NCBI GenBank assembly: GCA_023132075.1
Contig: JAGLYT010000001.1
Coordinates: 1-35,308, forward strand
Direction of reading: 5' to 3'
DNA: 35,308 nucleotides
DNA from: JAGLHV01 sp023132075 [NCBI: bacterium]
GTDB taxonomy: Bacteria; CBDUZB01; JAGLHV01
Program-made: the position numbers and the translations under genes
Notes under the pieces: generated by a model
The model's input: only the letters and a program-made list of their open reading frames with translations
Database searches by the model: none
What the model was told of the DNA's origin: nothing
Part shown: in pieces, positions 1 to 12,600 of the stretch
Layout: each line of letters opens with the position of its first letter
Numbering within the stretch: position 1 is the first letter of the stretch

Positions 1-1
1 A

Positions 2-660
2 TTGATTAAAAAACTCAGCGATAAAAATATTGTAGGAGACTTTCCTTCAGAGATGGCTGTTATCGAGGGGAAATTAGCAGTTATTGATGATGGAGTGAAG
101 ATTTCTAGTGATGCTTTTATCAGGATTATAGATCCTGAGATAGAAAAACCAATGAGTAAGGGTAAGTTAGTTAAGGAACTCAAAGAGTCGAATATTTTCG
201 GAATACGTTTCGCTCGTGACATTGGAGTTATCAATGGTTATCTTGCTCTTTCTAATTTTGCATCTCCTCTTGGTGCTGCTTCCATCAGTATTATTGACCC
301 TGAGATAGATAAACCAACGAGTCCGGGTAGGTTTATTAAGAATCTTGATAATATAGATTTGCAGTTATCAAAAGGGACTTTAGATATTACCGTAGTTGAT
401 GGGAACATTGCTGCTGTGAATTATTATGGCGATTTTATCAGTATTATTGATCCTGAGATAGACAGACCAAATAGTCCGGGTAGATTAGTTAATAAAATGG
501 ATGATGTGAGTTTGGGGTTGTCAAGAACTCGCAGTATTATTGTTACTCGCGGCGGCAAGCTTGTTGTTTATAATTCTGATAATAGTTCTCTTAGTGTTAT
601 TGAATTTGAGGATACGGTTAAGAAAGTTTCCAAAGATTATACGAAGGTAAAAGAAGCAAG
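2..660 (+). repeat. Long-period duplication, copy 1 (599-codon period)
   Basis: Starts with LIKKLSDKNIVGDF and runs through three D-P-E-I-[DE] blades to the V-I-E-F-E-D motif near nt 595. It matches nt 1799-2410 at an offset of 1797 nt (599 codons, in frame). Over the first 87 nt I count 5 mismatches, then similarity falls with small in-frame indels. A shorter relative of its end (I-E-F-E-D followed by K-V-K-K) recurs near nt 1464. Confidence 0.85.
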
Positions 661-3600
661 AATTCTTCAGTTGCGTGGGGGGGATGAACCAGCGGTTTTT
701 TCAACAGTTCTTCCAAATGGTAATCTTGCTCTAATTAATAGCGAAGAAAATTGGATTAAAATAATTAGTGGCAGTTCTTCCTCAAAGTTTGATGATAACA
801 GTTTAGGATTAAATAAGCCTTTAGGTGCCACCGTGATTAATGGCAATCTTGCTATTTGTAACTCCGGAGATAACTCCATCAGTATTATTGATTCAGATAC
901 AGGTCAATTAGTTAAAAAAATCAAGGATAAGAGTTTAAGGTTAAAGGTTCCTTTTGGCACAACTGTCTTTGATGGAAAATTAGTTGTTTCGAATGCAGGA
1001 AATGGTTCTATCTGTATTATTGACCCTGATACAGAAAAATTAGTTAAAGAAATTAAATTGGGAAGGGGAGAGGTTTTTGGTATTGATGTCATTGATGGAA
1101 ATTTTGCGGTTTGTATTCCAAACGATAACGCTGTAATCATTGTTAATCCTGACACCGGCAAAATAATTGATGAATTTAATAATACTAGTCTGGGATTTTT
1201 GGATAGTAATAACTTAGCATTAAAATGGCCGTTTGACCTAACTGTGGTAGATGGAATAATCGCTGTTTCTAATCAAACCGATGATTCTATCAGTTTTATT
1301 GATCCGACAGTTAGGGGAGGCAGATTGATTGCAAAACATAAAGTTAAGGTACGTAAAGTTGATGTAGATGGTGATTCCTACGAAGTAAGAATGGAAGGGC
1401 CCATGGGCATTACTGGTGCCAATAATAATATCGTTGTTTGTGGTCGATATTTAGTTAGTATGATCGAATTTGAGGATAAGGTTAAGAAAGTTCCGGAAGA
1501 TTATACGAAGGTAAAAAAAGTAAGAATTTTTAAGGACGGTTTAAGGCTAAGTAATCCAGGTTCTTCAACAATTTTACCGGATGGCAATATCGCTATTTCT
1601 AACTATTGGAATCATTCCATCAGCATCATTAATCCTGATAGCGGAAAATTAATTAAGAATTTTAAGGTTGGAACATGGGGATTAAAACAAAACATTCGTA
1701 TTACTGCTATCAAAGGCTTCCTTGCTCTTTCCAGCCATATTGATCAGTCCATCACAATTATTGACCCTGAGATAGATAAACCAACGAGTCCGGGAAAATT
1801 GATTAAAAAACTCAGCGATAAAAGTATTGTAGGGGACTTTCCTTTAGAGATGGCCGTTATCGAAGGGAAATTAGCAGTTATTGATCTTGGTGGAGCGAAT
1901 AGACATACCTCTATTAAAATCATCGATCCTGAGATAGATAAACCAGCGAGTCAGGGAAAGTTAATTAAGGACCTCAAAGAAGAGAATATTTCTGGAATAT
2001 CTTTAGTTAGTTGTATGGATGTCATCGATGGTTATCTTGCTATTGCTGATTATGGAGTTTCTATTAGTGATGATGGTTTCATCGGTATTATTGATCCTGA
2101 GATAGACAAACCCGCGAGTCCGGGTAGGTTAATTAAGAATATTAATAAGAGACATGTAGGCTTAATAGATGGGACTAGAGATATTACCGTTATTAATGGC
2201 AACATTGCTAATACAAATTATCGTAATAACTCTATTAGCTTTATTGATCCTGAGCTAGACAGACCAGATAGTCCAGGTAGATTAGTTAATGAGTTTAATG
2301 ATGATAGATTTGGGTCTAACGACATTGTTGCTGCTACTCATAGCGGTAAGCTTGTTGTTTGTGATTTTGATAATAATTCCCCCCTTACTGTTATTGAATT
2401 TGAGGATGTGGAGGGTAAACGAGGAAGGGTTTTCAAAGAAAAATCAAAAATCATTAAGCACCGAATTAAAAAAGCTCAGGATTTTATAAAAGAAAACAGT
2501 CTGTTTTTTAATGACCATCCGGAACTTCGTAAAAATTATTTATCTAATTTGTTTTATTTGCCCGAAGATTTAAAAAATATTGAGCAAGAAGAAATAAATG
2601 TTTTTATGGCTTTTCTGGATTATAATTTACTAAATCTTCTTGATGAGGCTGCGGTTGAAAAACTTCACAGTCAAATAGCAGAAAGAAATGTGAGGGATTT
2701 AAAGAGGTTCTTTTCCTTATTTGCTAAAATAAATACAAGTTTTTTAAATCAAGCATCTTTTATTGAGTTATTCGAAAGATGGAATAAGTTATTTATCCGT
2801 ATGAATAATTCTAAAATGGAAGAAGCATCGGATATTTTTTATAAGTCACTTGATTCGTATAGTAATTTTTTAACCCCAGAGTTTAAACCGGATGAAATTG
2901 AGGAAGATTTCCTGAAGTTGAGTTTATTATATTTAAGGGGAGATATTAAGGACATTCTTGATATTGAAAAGCAGGTGGTTATCAAGGGTGAGGTTGTTTG
3001 TGAATTAAAAAATGTGCCTTTAGCTCAGATTAATATTGTTTTCAATAAATTTCCTGATAAAACTAAGGAGTTAAGTCAGCTTAAAGATTACCAGGAGCTT
3101 TTAGATAAGGGTAAAGATGAGGATTTAGAAGATGCGGATGGAGATATTCAGAAGTCTATTTATGGACAGGATAAATCAGAAAATCTTTGCATACGGGAAA
3201 ATGTACAGAATGCCCGTAATGCCATTATAATAGAGCGACAGGCGTGGGCATTGCTTAAAAAGTATTATGAACAAAACAAAAAGGATTTTTCGGTAGATGA
3301 AAACAAATTAGATCGTTTTCTTTTTCAGGAAGAAGTTGAAGTTAAAGATAATGCCCGGGAGCATTTAAAACGAAGGATTTTTATTTTAGATAATATAGTA
3401 AAGGGATTATTAAAAAAATCAACTCAATCGCGAGGGAAGATTATAGGAAATCTCTTAAAAGAACTTGAAAAGGCACAAATTGAGATACGTAACTATATTC
3501 CTGAAGGGACAAACGAGTGGGTATTTAGTGTAGAAGATCCGGTGGGGATGGAACTTCCTACGATGACGGGTCCTTTATTGGTAATAGACGAAACAACCAA

Positions 3601-6600
3601 TTTGGGTAGTGCTATATCAGAAGGTATTTTTGGGCTTGGATTTTATACGAATTTTGCTGATTTTGATGAAGTAAAGGTTACTACAGGAGTAGGTGACGGC
3701 AAATTTTTTAAACTTACTATTAAAAAAGATAATGACGGCCGGTTAGTAATAACAAGTTTTAAACAATGTAATGGTGATTACAAAGGGACGAGGGTTGAAC
3801 GGGTCAAACATTTTCTTGAAGGTCAGATGCCGGACATTGATGCCATATTTGTTGATTATAGTATTTACCGTTATGTTGCTGCTATCCGGGATGTAAATAT
3901 TATTTATAAGGGTAAAATAATTAATGAAAATTTAAATCTTTTAGGAGAAGTTACTACTCTCTATGGAACAATTAAACTTTATGAAAACGATTCTAAGTAC
4001 CAGCGATTGACCCGAAGTTTTCTTTATGTGGAATATCCCAAATCAGAAGAATATTTCGCTCTTGTACCTGCGCACTTTTTAGAGATTATTTGTCAAAGAG
4101 GATTTACCATAGATTTGCCTCGCGGAATATCTTTAATTATATCCCGTCTTACCATTGATTATAAAGAGAAATATCTACCTATAGTTCAGCAGGCGGTAGC
4201 TGGAGCCTGTTTACAGGCAATAGTAAAATTGTATTATGAAGGAGGAGTTTTTCCACCGGGTTTATCCGAGGATTACTTTAGAGATGAGTATAATTTGGAT
4301 GGAAGAGGTGTTTTTGAAGGGGTTGGAGAAGATGCTGAAAATATCAATGAAAGCCGTATTGACGAGGTTGAATTTAGCCATTATATAATTGATGATAAAG
4401 AGGATAGCGATAAGGATAAAGAAATTAAAAATCGTTCTCTTAAATATCTAATTACCTTAATTGAAATAAAAGATAAAGATGGTGAAAAATTTTCGTTAAG
4501 AGGGAAGAAAGAAGAAATGTTTAAGGTTTTGAGAGAAGGGATGGAAGATCCCCAAAAGATTATAAAAGAACTTAATTTGGAAGATAGTTCCATTGGGTTT
4601 AGAACATACATTGAAAAAAATATTGAAGCAATAAGTGACAATATTGTTACAGAAAAGAATCTCAGAAAAGATTACACTCAAGAAGAAGTTGAAAACTCAA
4701 AGCCGATGAGAGATTTTAAGATGTTTACCGAGATTTTACTAAAATATATGGGTAAGGGACACATTAAAGTCAATTTTTATGAAAAGAGGGAAAAAAGATT
4801 AGCTGATTTTGAACCAAATTTAATTATTTGGAATCTTTATCATGTGAGAACATACATAGAAGAATTACAGAAAATAATTAACAAAGAAAAGGATGATGAC
4901 CCTGAAGCTCTATATCGTTTCTTCCGGAAAATATTGGATGATGTTACCCATGAGAGTGTACATTTTTATGATAAAGGTAAAGCATCTCATGAAAGTGCTG
5001 AAGAATTGGTTGGTTTGTTTGCCTGGATGCAAAAAAAACTAATTCGCGATTATGTAAGGGGTGAAAAAAACTGGGATGCTGTAATTAAGGAGTTGAAAGA
5101 GAAGACCGGGCAAGAATTTCAGGATGAAATGGATAGAGAAGCAAGAGGGATAGATGCGGAAGGAGAAACAAGTTTAGTAGAACACAAGGGAGCTGTAAGT
5201 ACCCCTGTTATGGTTTTAGGTGTATTAGGGTTATTTGTTAGTATATATGCCGTTGTCTTAGGTTCATTGTGGGGAATATGGATATTAGGTTTAGAAGTAG
5301 GGATATTATTATTAAGATGGATAATAAAATCAGGAGGAACAAGGGCTGGTCCTGATATAAGTTTTGAAGGTGAAGAAGGAGAAATTAGTAAAGACAATGT
5401 AAGTTTCTTAAAGCATTTAGGTGTCATTAATCCAAATTCACGAAGAAATAACCCGTTTAAAAAATTTCTAAGAATCGATCCAAAAGAAATAAAGAGTCGT
5501 TTAATAATAGAAGAAATACTCGCCATAAAAGTAGAACAAACCACTAAAAAAGCAAAAATTCCGCATAATATTGAAACATATAAGCAAAATTTACTATTCG
5601 TAACCAAATGGCTAAAAGCGATAGGTTTAGAAGAATTGGATGCTGATTATTTTACTAATTATTTATTTATGAAACAGGATAAGCTGAATAAAGCAGGACC
5701 CATTTATAATTTGTGTAATGAAGCAGCAAATATTTACGAGGTTATTAGCGGTGAGAGGGTTAGGATACCGGCAAAAACAGAAATAAGTAATATTTTATCA
5801 CAAGAGAAAAAAGCAGAATACCGCAGGCAAAATATCGCAGTTATAAAAACATTGTTAAGCAGATACAGAAAATTAAGATTGATTGAACAAGAAATAAAAA
5901 TTAAGTTTAGTCACTTTATTATTAATATGCATCCTAAAGGATTGATAAGCAATGCAAAGATTAGACTTCAACTATATCAGCTAGAGCAATTATATAAAAC
6001 AATTGAATCAAGGAAAAAGAAGAGTTTTATAGAGAAGATATTATCTATATTTTCTTTTAAATCCAAAAAAGAAGAGGCGACGGAAGTTAAATCTAACTTT
6101 TCCAGAGATAAATTATTAAAAATAATATCAAAACAGATCAGGTTAGAAAAGAAGATGAGGCTCATACCGGTTATTCCTTCCGTTACTGTAAAACGCAAAT
6201 CTGTTATAGGCTATTTATTCAGCCTAAGTATAGTTGGATTATTGTTTGGCAGTATATTTTCTGCTTTACCGATTGCATTGGGAGAAAAAATGCAGGATGT
6301 AATACCGGCAAAGACGATAGATAAAGATGGCAAAGTGATAATAAAAACAAAAGAAGATATGGAAAAGATAGTTGGGGAAGATATCGAGATGCTTTCTTTA
6401 GAAAACATTTCTGTGTTTAGCCCACAGGAAGATGCAAATGTTAGCTGGTATTTAGAGCAGACAGAAGAAATAGATAATGATTTGCAATTATTGATAGTAG
6501 GAAACAATTTTGATTTAATAGAAAACCTGCAAAATGAGAAATTCAGGAATAATTTAGATAAGTACATAATACCTTGTTTGTCGGGATTGGATAAAGAAGT

Positions 6601-9600
6601 ACAGATTTATGTAATTGATAATCTAAAATTGTCTAATTGGGTTAAGAGCAAGAATATAGAAGTATTAAGCAATGAAACAATCCCTTCTATAAAAGAAGAT
6701 AAAGGAAAGATTATTTTACCGGAAGAGTGGGTAGCAACATTGGGAGAAGGTGTAGATGAAAGCAATTTCTTAGAGAAAGCAGCTAAAGAAAAAGAAATTA
6801 CCAAAAAACAAGGACTTTTTAAAGGAGATTTTGCAACTCTGACTAATAAGTTAAAAGGATTAATTGATGAAATAGTAAATAAAAATGCTTTTGTTGCCTC
6901 AGCTGCTTCGGCAGAAGGGGTTTATATTGAAGTAATTGTGAATGCAACGATTGAAGATAGTATTAATGCTTCATTAGCTCAATACAAAACTGATTTGGAA
7001 AATGAAGGATATATAGTTACTATTGTTAATGATAATAATCTTAAGACTCCACAGCAAGTAAGGGAATATCTAATAGAAAGATATAATGCCGGGAAATTAA
7101 ACGGAGCTGTATTTGTAGGAGATTTACCAATTGCAGAAGCTATCCTGGTAAATGTTGCGGATACTTATGATTTAACTGAGCTTTTGGATTTCAGAGATGA
7201 GATAAATGAGTTAATTGAACAATATGAAGGAAATTATATCCAGGATGTTGAAGAATATATAGAATTATTTAGAAAATTCTATTTTTATCAACAAACTTTA
7301 ACTGAGGAAGAATGGACATCAATGGATTCATTAAATATGAAAATAGATGTTATTTTGGATAAAGAAAATGATTTTGAAGAAACTTTAATCAGGGAAGTTA
7401 GAAGTGGTGAGATTAAGGCATTTTTAGACGAAGGCAATGAGTTTGAAGATTTATTTCCCAAATCTTATTCTGAAGAAAAGAAAAAAGAGCTAATTGTGTC
7501 GATACAAACTAATTATTATGAATCATTTCCTTTTGATTTTTATTTTATGGATCTGAATAGAAAATGGGAAGATGTGGATAATGATGGTGTAATTAATATT
7601 TTACCCGGGGAAAGTAAAATTAATGATTTGGAAATATATATAGGCAGAATAGATGGTAAACCTTTTGCGTATGATGAAGTGAATGGTGAGTTTGTTTTTA
7701 ATCTTACTAAGGAAGCAGAAATATTAAAATATTATTTTAAGAAAAATAATGACTGGCGAACCGGTAATTTTTCTGCTTGGATGACTGATGCTCCTTATGA
7801 CAACAGCTCTTTGGTTTTTATAGATAATGAATTTGTGGAACAGCTTGGAAGAGGGTATAGATATAGAACTGGTTTAACTTTTGATAATAAGACCTTTATT
7901 AGTAATCCTGATCAAATGACTGCTCAGAGTTATTTAGAGTATCTTAAAAAATATTATTTATGGGTATTTTTAACTAGTCATTCAACTCCAACAACACATA
8001 GTTTTTTTAATATAAGCAGTTTAAATAACGAAAATTTTAGTAGCTGGGAAATAACTAATGCTAAACCACCTTTTTATTGGTTGGCTGCTTGTTCAGCTGC
8101 TGATTATAGAAAAATAAATTATATTGCCGGTTATTACCTTTTTGCAGAAAATAACATGGGATTAGTAGCTATGGGCAGTACCAGAGTCACAAATATAGAT
8201 GTAGCTACTTCGGATGGTTTTCATGAAAGCTTAGAAAGAGAAGATAATTTTGGAGAAGCACTTCAAAATTGGGTGGAAATTAGGGGAAGTATAGAAAATC
8301 CTGATAGGGCAGGATGGACCATTGTCGGAGATCCTACTTTAAAGCCGTTTCCTTCGGCAAATGAGACAACCTTTTTTAATCTTTTACCTAATTATGTTCC
8401 TTTTGTTGATTCTTTAAGAGGGAATTTGTCTTTTGACCAAGATTGTAATACTACTTTCCATTCCAAACCTGCTTCAATGAAAATTGAATATAAACCGGAA
8501 ATTCATAAAGATGTGCAGGAAGTAGAACCAAATCCGGAATCTATTGTATGGATCAATTATGATAGCTATAATTTAAACGGAGCGACAAAATTAACCTTTT
8601 GGGCAAAGGGGGAAAAAGGAGGAGAGCGTGCTTATTTTGGGATGGGGGATATAGACTCTGGTGATTCGTCTGAAATAAGTACAAATTTTATTAAACTTAC
8701 TAATGAGTGGCAAAAGCATACAATTGATTTAGAAGGCAAAGATTTAAGTAAAATTGAAATGGGTTTTTATCTTATAGTTTTTAACGATGAAAACCCTGAA
8801 GGTTGTGTGTTTTATTTGGATGATATCAAATACGAAAAAGACCCTGAAGTAGAAAAAGAAAAAAGCATTCCCGGATTGGGTGTTTTAGGTCCCCTTTTTG
8901 CATTGTTTTTTGGGAGATATATGCGTAATATTTTTAAGAGAAGACAAAAGATGCCAAAAATAAAAATTGCTCACTGGCGAGCGGCAGAATTAAATAAAGA
9001 TAATAAGCATTGTGGATATTTGAGTAAAACGATAGATAGTAAGAAATTTTTTTCTGAAAGTATGGAGCGAGAAGGAAAGGTTGTTAGGGGGATAAAGAAG
9101 GAAATTAATAAGTTACCAAAAGATAAGAAGACAGAGATTAATATTGATATGTCAGGTAAAAAAATTACATTAATCTTAACTAATGAGGATATTAAATTTT
9201 TGGAAGGAGAAAAAATAAATATTACTGCTTCTGAGGGGAATCTTCTGAGTCTTCTAAGCAAAGCATTAGCTCTGGAGAAAGAGGTTTATAAAAATACGGA
9301 TTATAATAAATTAAATGAAAAAATTATATTATCCTTGCTTGACCGGTCCCGCCATTTATCAGAAGATTGTTATAAGAACAGCTTTATAGGAATAAATAAA
9401 TCTATTCTTGAAATAAAAAATGAAAAAATAAGAAATATAGTTTTTATAATAGCTTTTATGCATGAGTTAAGGCATGAAGCAACCGGAAAAAATGATGATG
9501 TTTTTAAAGAAGAACAATTAGAAAAAGATGTTGTTCTTACCCTTAATCTGTTAAAAGAAGAAAATATTTTATTAAATGATTTTATTGGAGCGTTGGAACC

Positions 9601-12600
9601 GTTGATAAAAAAATCAGAGTATTTAAGCTTTTTAAATGACCTTCTTCCCGAATTTAAAAAATATAAAAGAGAACGAATTATAAAAAACACAGATACTTTT
9701 AATAAGGAAAAAATTATCAAAATAATAAAAGGGATAGAAAATACTATAAATGAAAATCCTTATGTTAGTTTTACCGTTGGTGGTAAAGAATTAACAGTGA
9801 AATTAAAAAAAGATAAGTGGAGAATACTGGAGAGATTTATTGAACGTTTTGTTTTCCCATCAATGGATGATGTAAACGATTTCCCGGAATTATTACAGAT
9901 TAAGAGTGATGAATTGCGGCCGGATGTATATATGCCTGATGATGGATCTTTTGGAACAATATTTTTAAAAGTAATGATAGTATCTAAAGTCCCTGTATTG
10001 ATGTTCGTAGAAATTCAATCAACCCCGAAATTTAGAATAATGAAACCTGTAAGTAAAAGGAAGGAATACAGTGTGTGGAAGATAAAAGTGATTGAAAAAT
10101 TTATCAAAGCTGCAGAGGAGCAAGGTGTCAAGACTTTTTATGCTTCAACGACTAAAGTAGTAAAAGATTATTATAAAGGTAAAGGATGGATTAGTAACGA
10201 TAATCTAAAGAATGATTATAACCGCGTATTTAATAAAGATAAAAATTGGAATAAAAAAGAAGTTTATGTCTTTGATCATTTTGATGATGAGATAATGAAA
10301 AGAATGGAAGTATGGTCTTATCAGGACATGAAAGAAGAAAAAATTGTTCCTGGCCACAAAGAGATTAGTATTTTTTCAGCAATGACTATAGGCAGTATAA
10401 TAGCATCATTTACCGGTTTTATCCCTGTTGTCAGTGCGGCACCGGAGGTGGCTACGGCTGGTTTTGGGATATCGTTGTTAGGAATGAATTTATCGGGGAT
10501 ATTTGCTGTTTTTATGTTAACATTGATGCCTTTTATGTCTTTTATTTCAATAAGAGCGCGGCAGGCAGTAGAATTAGATAAAGATGTTTTTGAAAGAGAT
10601 AAAAGAAAAATAAGGGGAAAAGTATTAGAGGAGATGCCAAATATAAAAACATTATATTCGCGATTCAATACTCTTGCTGAACCGGAAAAAGAACTTTTAA
10701 GAAAAGAATTCTATAAAATTGGTAGTGGACACTTTACTTTGTGGAGATTAACTAAACAAACAAATAAAAATTTAAGTCCTTATTTTCATGGCAGTTATAA
10801 AGATGCTTTAATAGTTAGTTTTCCGAATCTTGATTTAGAAAGATTAGGATTTGGCTATGAATGGGATACTAAAGAAAAAGGAATAGCGAGTGTCCAATAT
10901 GCCATAAGAAAAGAAAGGCCGGATTTATGGGATAAATGCCAGCGATTTGATAATCTTCTTGAAGCAGAAAAAGAAATTTTAAGACAGAAATTCTATAGAA
11001 TTACTACTGCACATTTTATTGTGTGGAAAATAAACAGCGCAAAGAACCAAAGTATTACTCCTTATTTTACTGGGAGATATTTAGATGCTTTGATAATCAG
11101 CTTCCCGAAACTCGGGTTAACGGTGGCTGAAAAAGAAGAATATATGAAAAAATATCCAAAGGAGAAGAAATTTACTTGGAAAGATAAAGGAGAAGGTATA
11201 TTTAATATTCGGCGTACTATTCAAAAACAAAGGCCGGATTTATGGAGAGGATATCAGCAATTTAATATTCTTACTGAACGAGAAAAAGAACTTTTAAGAT
11301 GGATGTTCTATAAAATTAGTAGCGGACATTTTGCCATATGGGGATTAAGAACAGCAATTAATAAGAAAACAAATACTTATTTTCATAGGAGTTATAAAAA
11401 TGCTTTAATAATCAGCTTCCCGGAACTTGAATTAGAAAGATTAGGATTTTTTGGCTATGATTGGACTACTAAAGAAAAAGGAATAGAGAGTATCCAGTAT
11501 GCCATAAGAAAAGAAAGACCTGATTTATGGAAGGTATACGAGAAATTAGGTAGTCTTACTGAACCAGAAAAAGAACTTTTGAAAAATAAATTTTATGAAA
11601 TCACCTATGCACATTTTGATCTATGGGAAATACACGGAGCAAAAGAAATAGAAATAGCACCTTATTTTAATGGCAGTTATAAAGATGCTTTAATAATTAG
11701 TTTTCCGAATCTTGATTTAGAAAGATACGGCTTTGGCTATGATTGGACTACTAAAGAAAAAGGAATAGAGAGTGTCCAATATGCCATAAGAAAAGAAAGA
11801 CCTGATTTGTGGGAGCAATACGAGAGGTTACATAGTCTTAGAGAACCAAAAAAAGAACTTTTAAGAAAAGAATTCTATGAAATTAGTCCCGGACAGCTTA
11901 AGATATGGCAAGTAGGGGGAGCAATGAATAAAAGAGTAGCTCGTTATTTTAATGGTAATTATATGGATGCTTTAATAATCAGCTTTCGGAAACTTGGGTT
12001 AGAAAGGGAAGGGTTTAACCGTAAGCTTATTTCAGGAGTACTAACTAAAAGAGAAAATGAATTATTTGAAGCAAGGAGAGAAGAAATAATCAATGACCCA
12101 ATGGGTCCTTTTGGCATTTTTGGGGATGAGGAAGCACGGCAATTTACTCATGATTTAATAGCCTTTTATTATAAAAAAAGAGGAATAGATGAAAGAATAA
12201 TTGATGATATAATGGATGAAATAGATGAAAATATTTCTGATTCCGAATCTGTTGTTGCAGGAATTTATGAAAACATAAATCTGGATGAAATTGTAAAAGA
12301 ATATAATAGTGACGATTATAGATTGAAAGAAGATCCGGAATTAAAAATAGAGATAGTAGGTAAAGATGTAGATGTAGAAAGGCCTATAGTAGTAGATGTT
12401 GGCTGTGGAAAAAATAATTTGTTGCCTGTTATTGTGAAGAAAAATCCAGGTATAGAAAAAGCTATTGGTACGGATGAAATAGATTATCATATAGAATCAG
12501 AAGATAATAGAGTAGAGTTTAGAAAACAACCTACACCATCTAAAATTCCTGTTGAAAATGGTGAGGCAGATAGAGTGATAATGTCTCTTGTATTACATCA

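Larger units (their letters stand above)
2..2413 (+). repeat. YVTN-like beta-propeller repeats, N-terminal part of window
   Basis: About fifteen blades of roughly 45-55 residues. Each carries a pattern like [IV]-x-G-x-[LI]-A-[VI] followed by S-I-[ST]-I-I-D-P-[ED]. The D-P marks fall near nt 131, 296, 449, 1025, 1763, 1925, 2090 and 2243, with variants S-D, N-P or D-P-T near 887, 1148, 1298 and 1634. The spacing and the 'identify value, state it, next strand' pattern match YVTN/NHL-type propeller blades, known from surface and extracytoplasmic proteins. The array was already running before nt 1. Other repeat-type beta folds are possible; the propeller call is family inference. Confidence 0.75.

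Noticed and set aside
2289-2489. 66-codon + strand open frame in another phase
   Set aside because: Leucine/isoleucine-rich shadow that overlaps the end of the propeller region and the start of the helical linker; no ribosome binding site.
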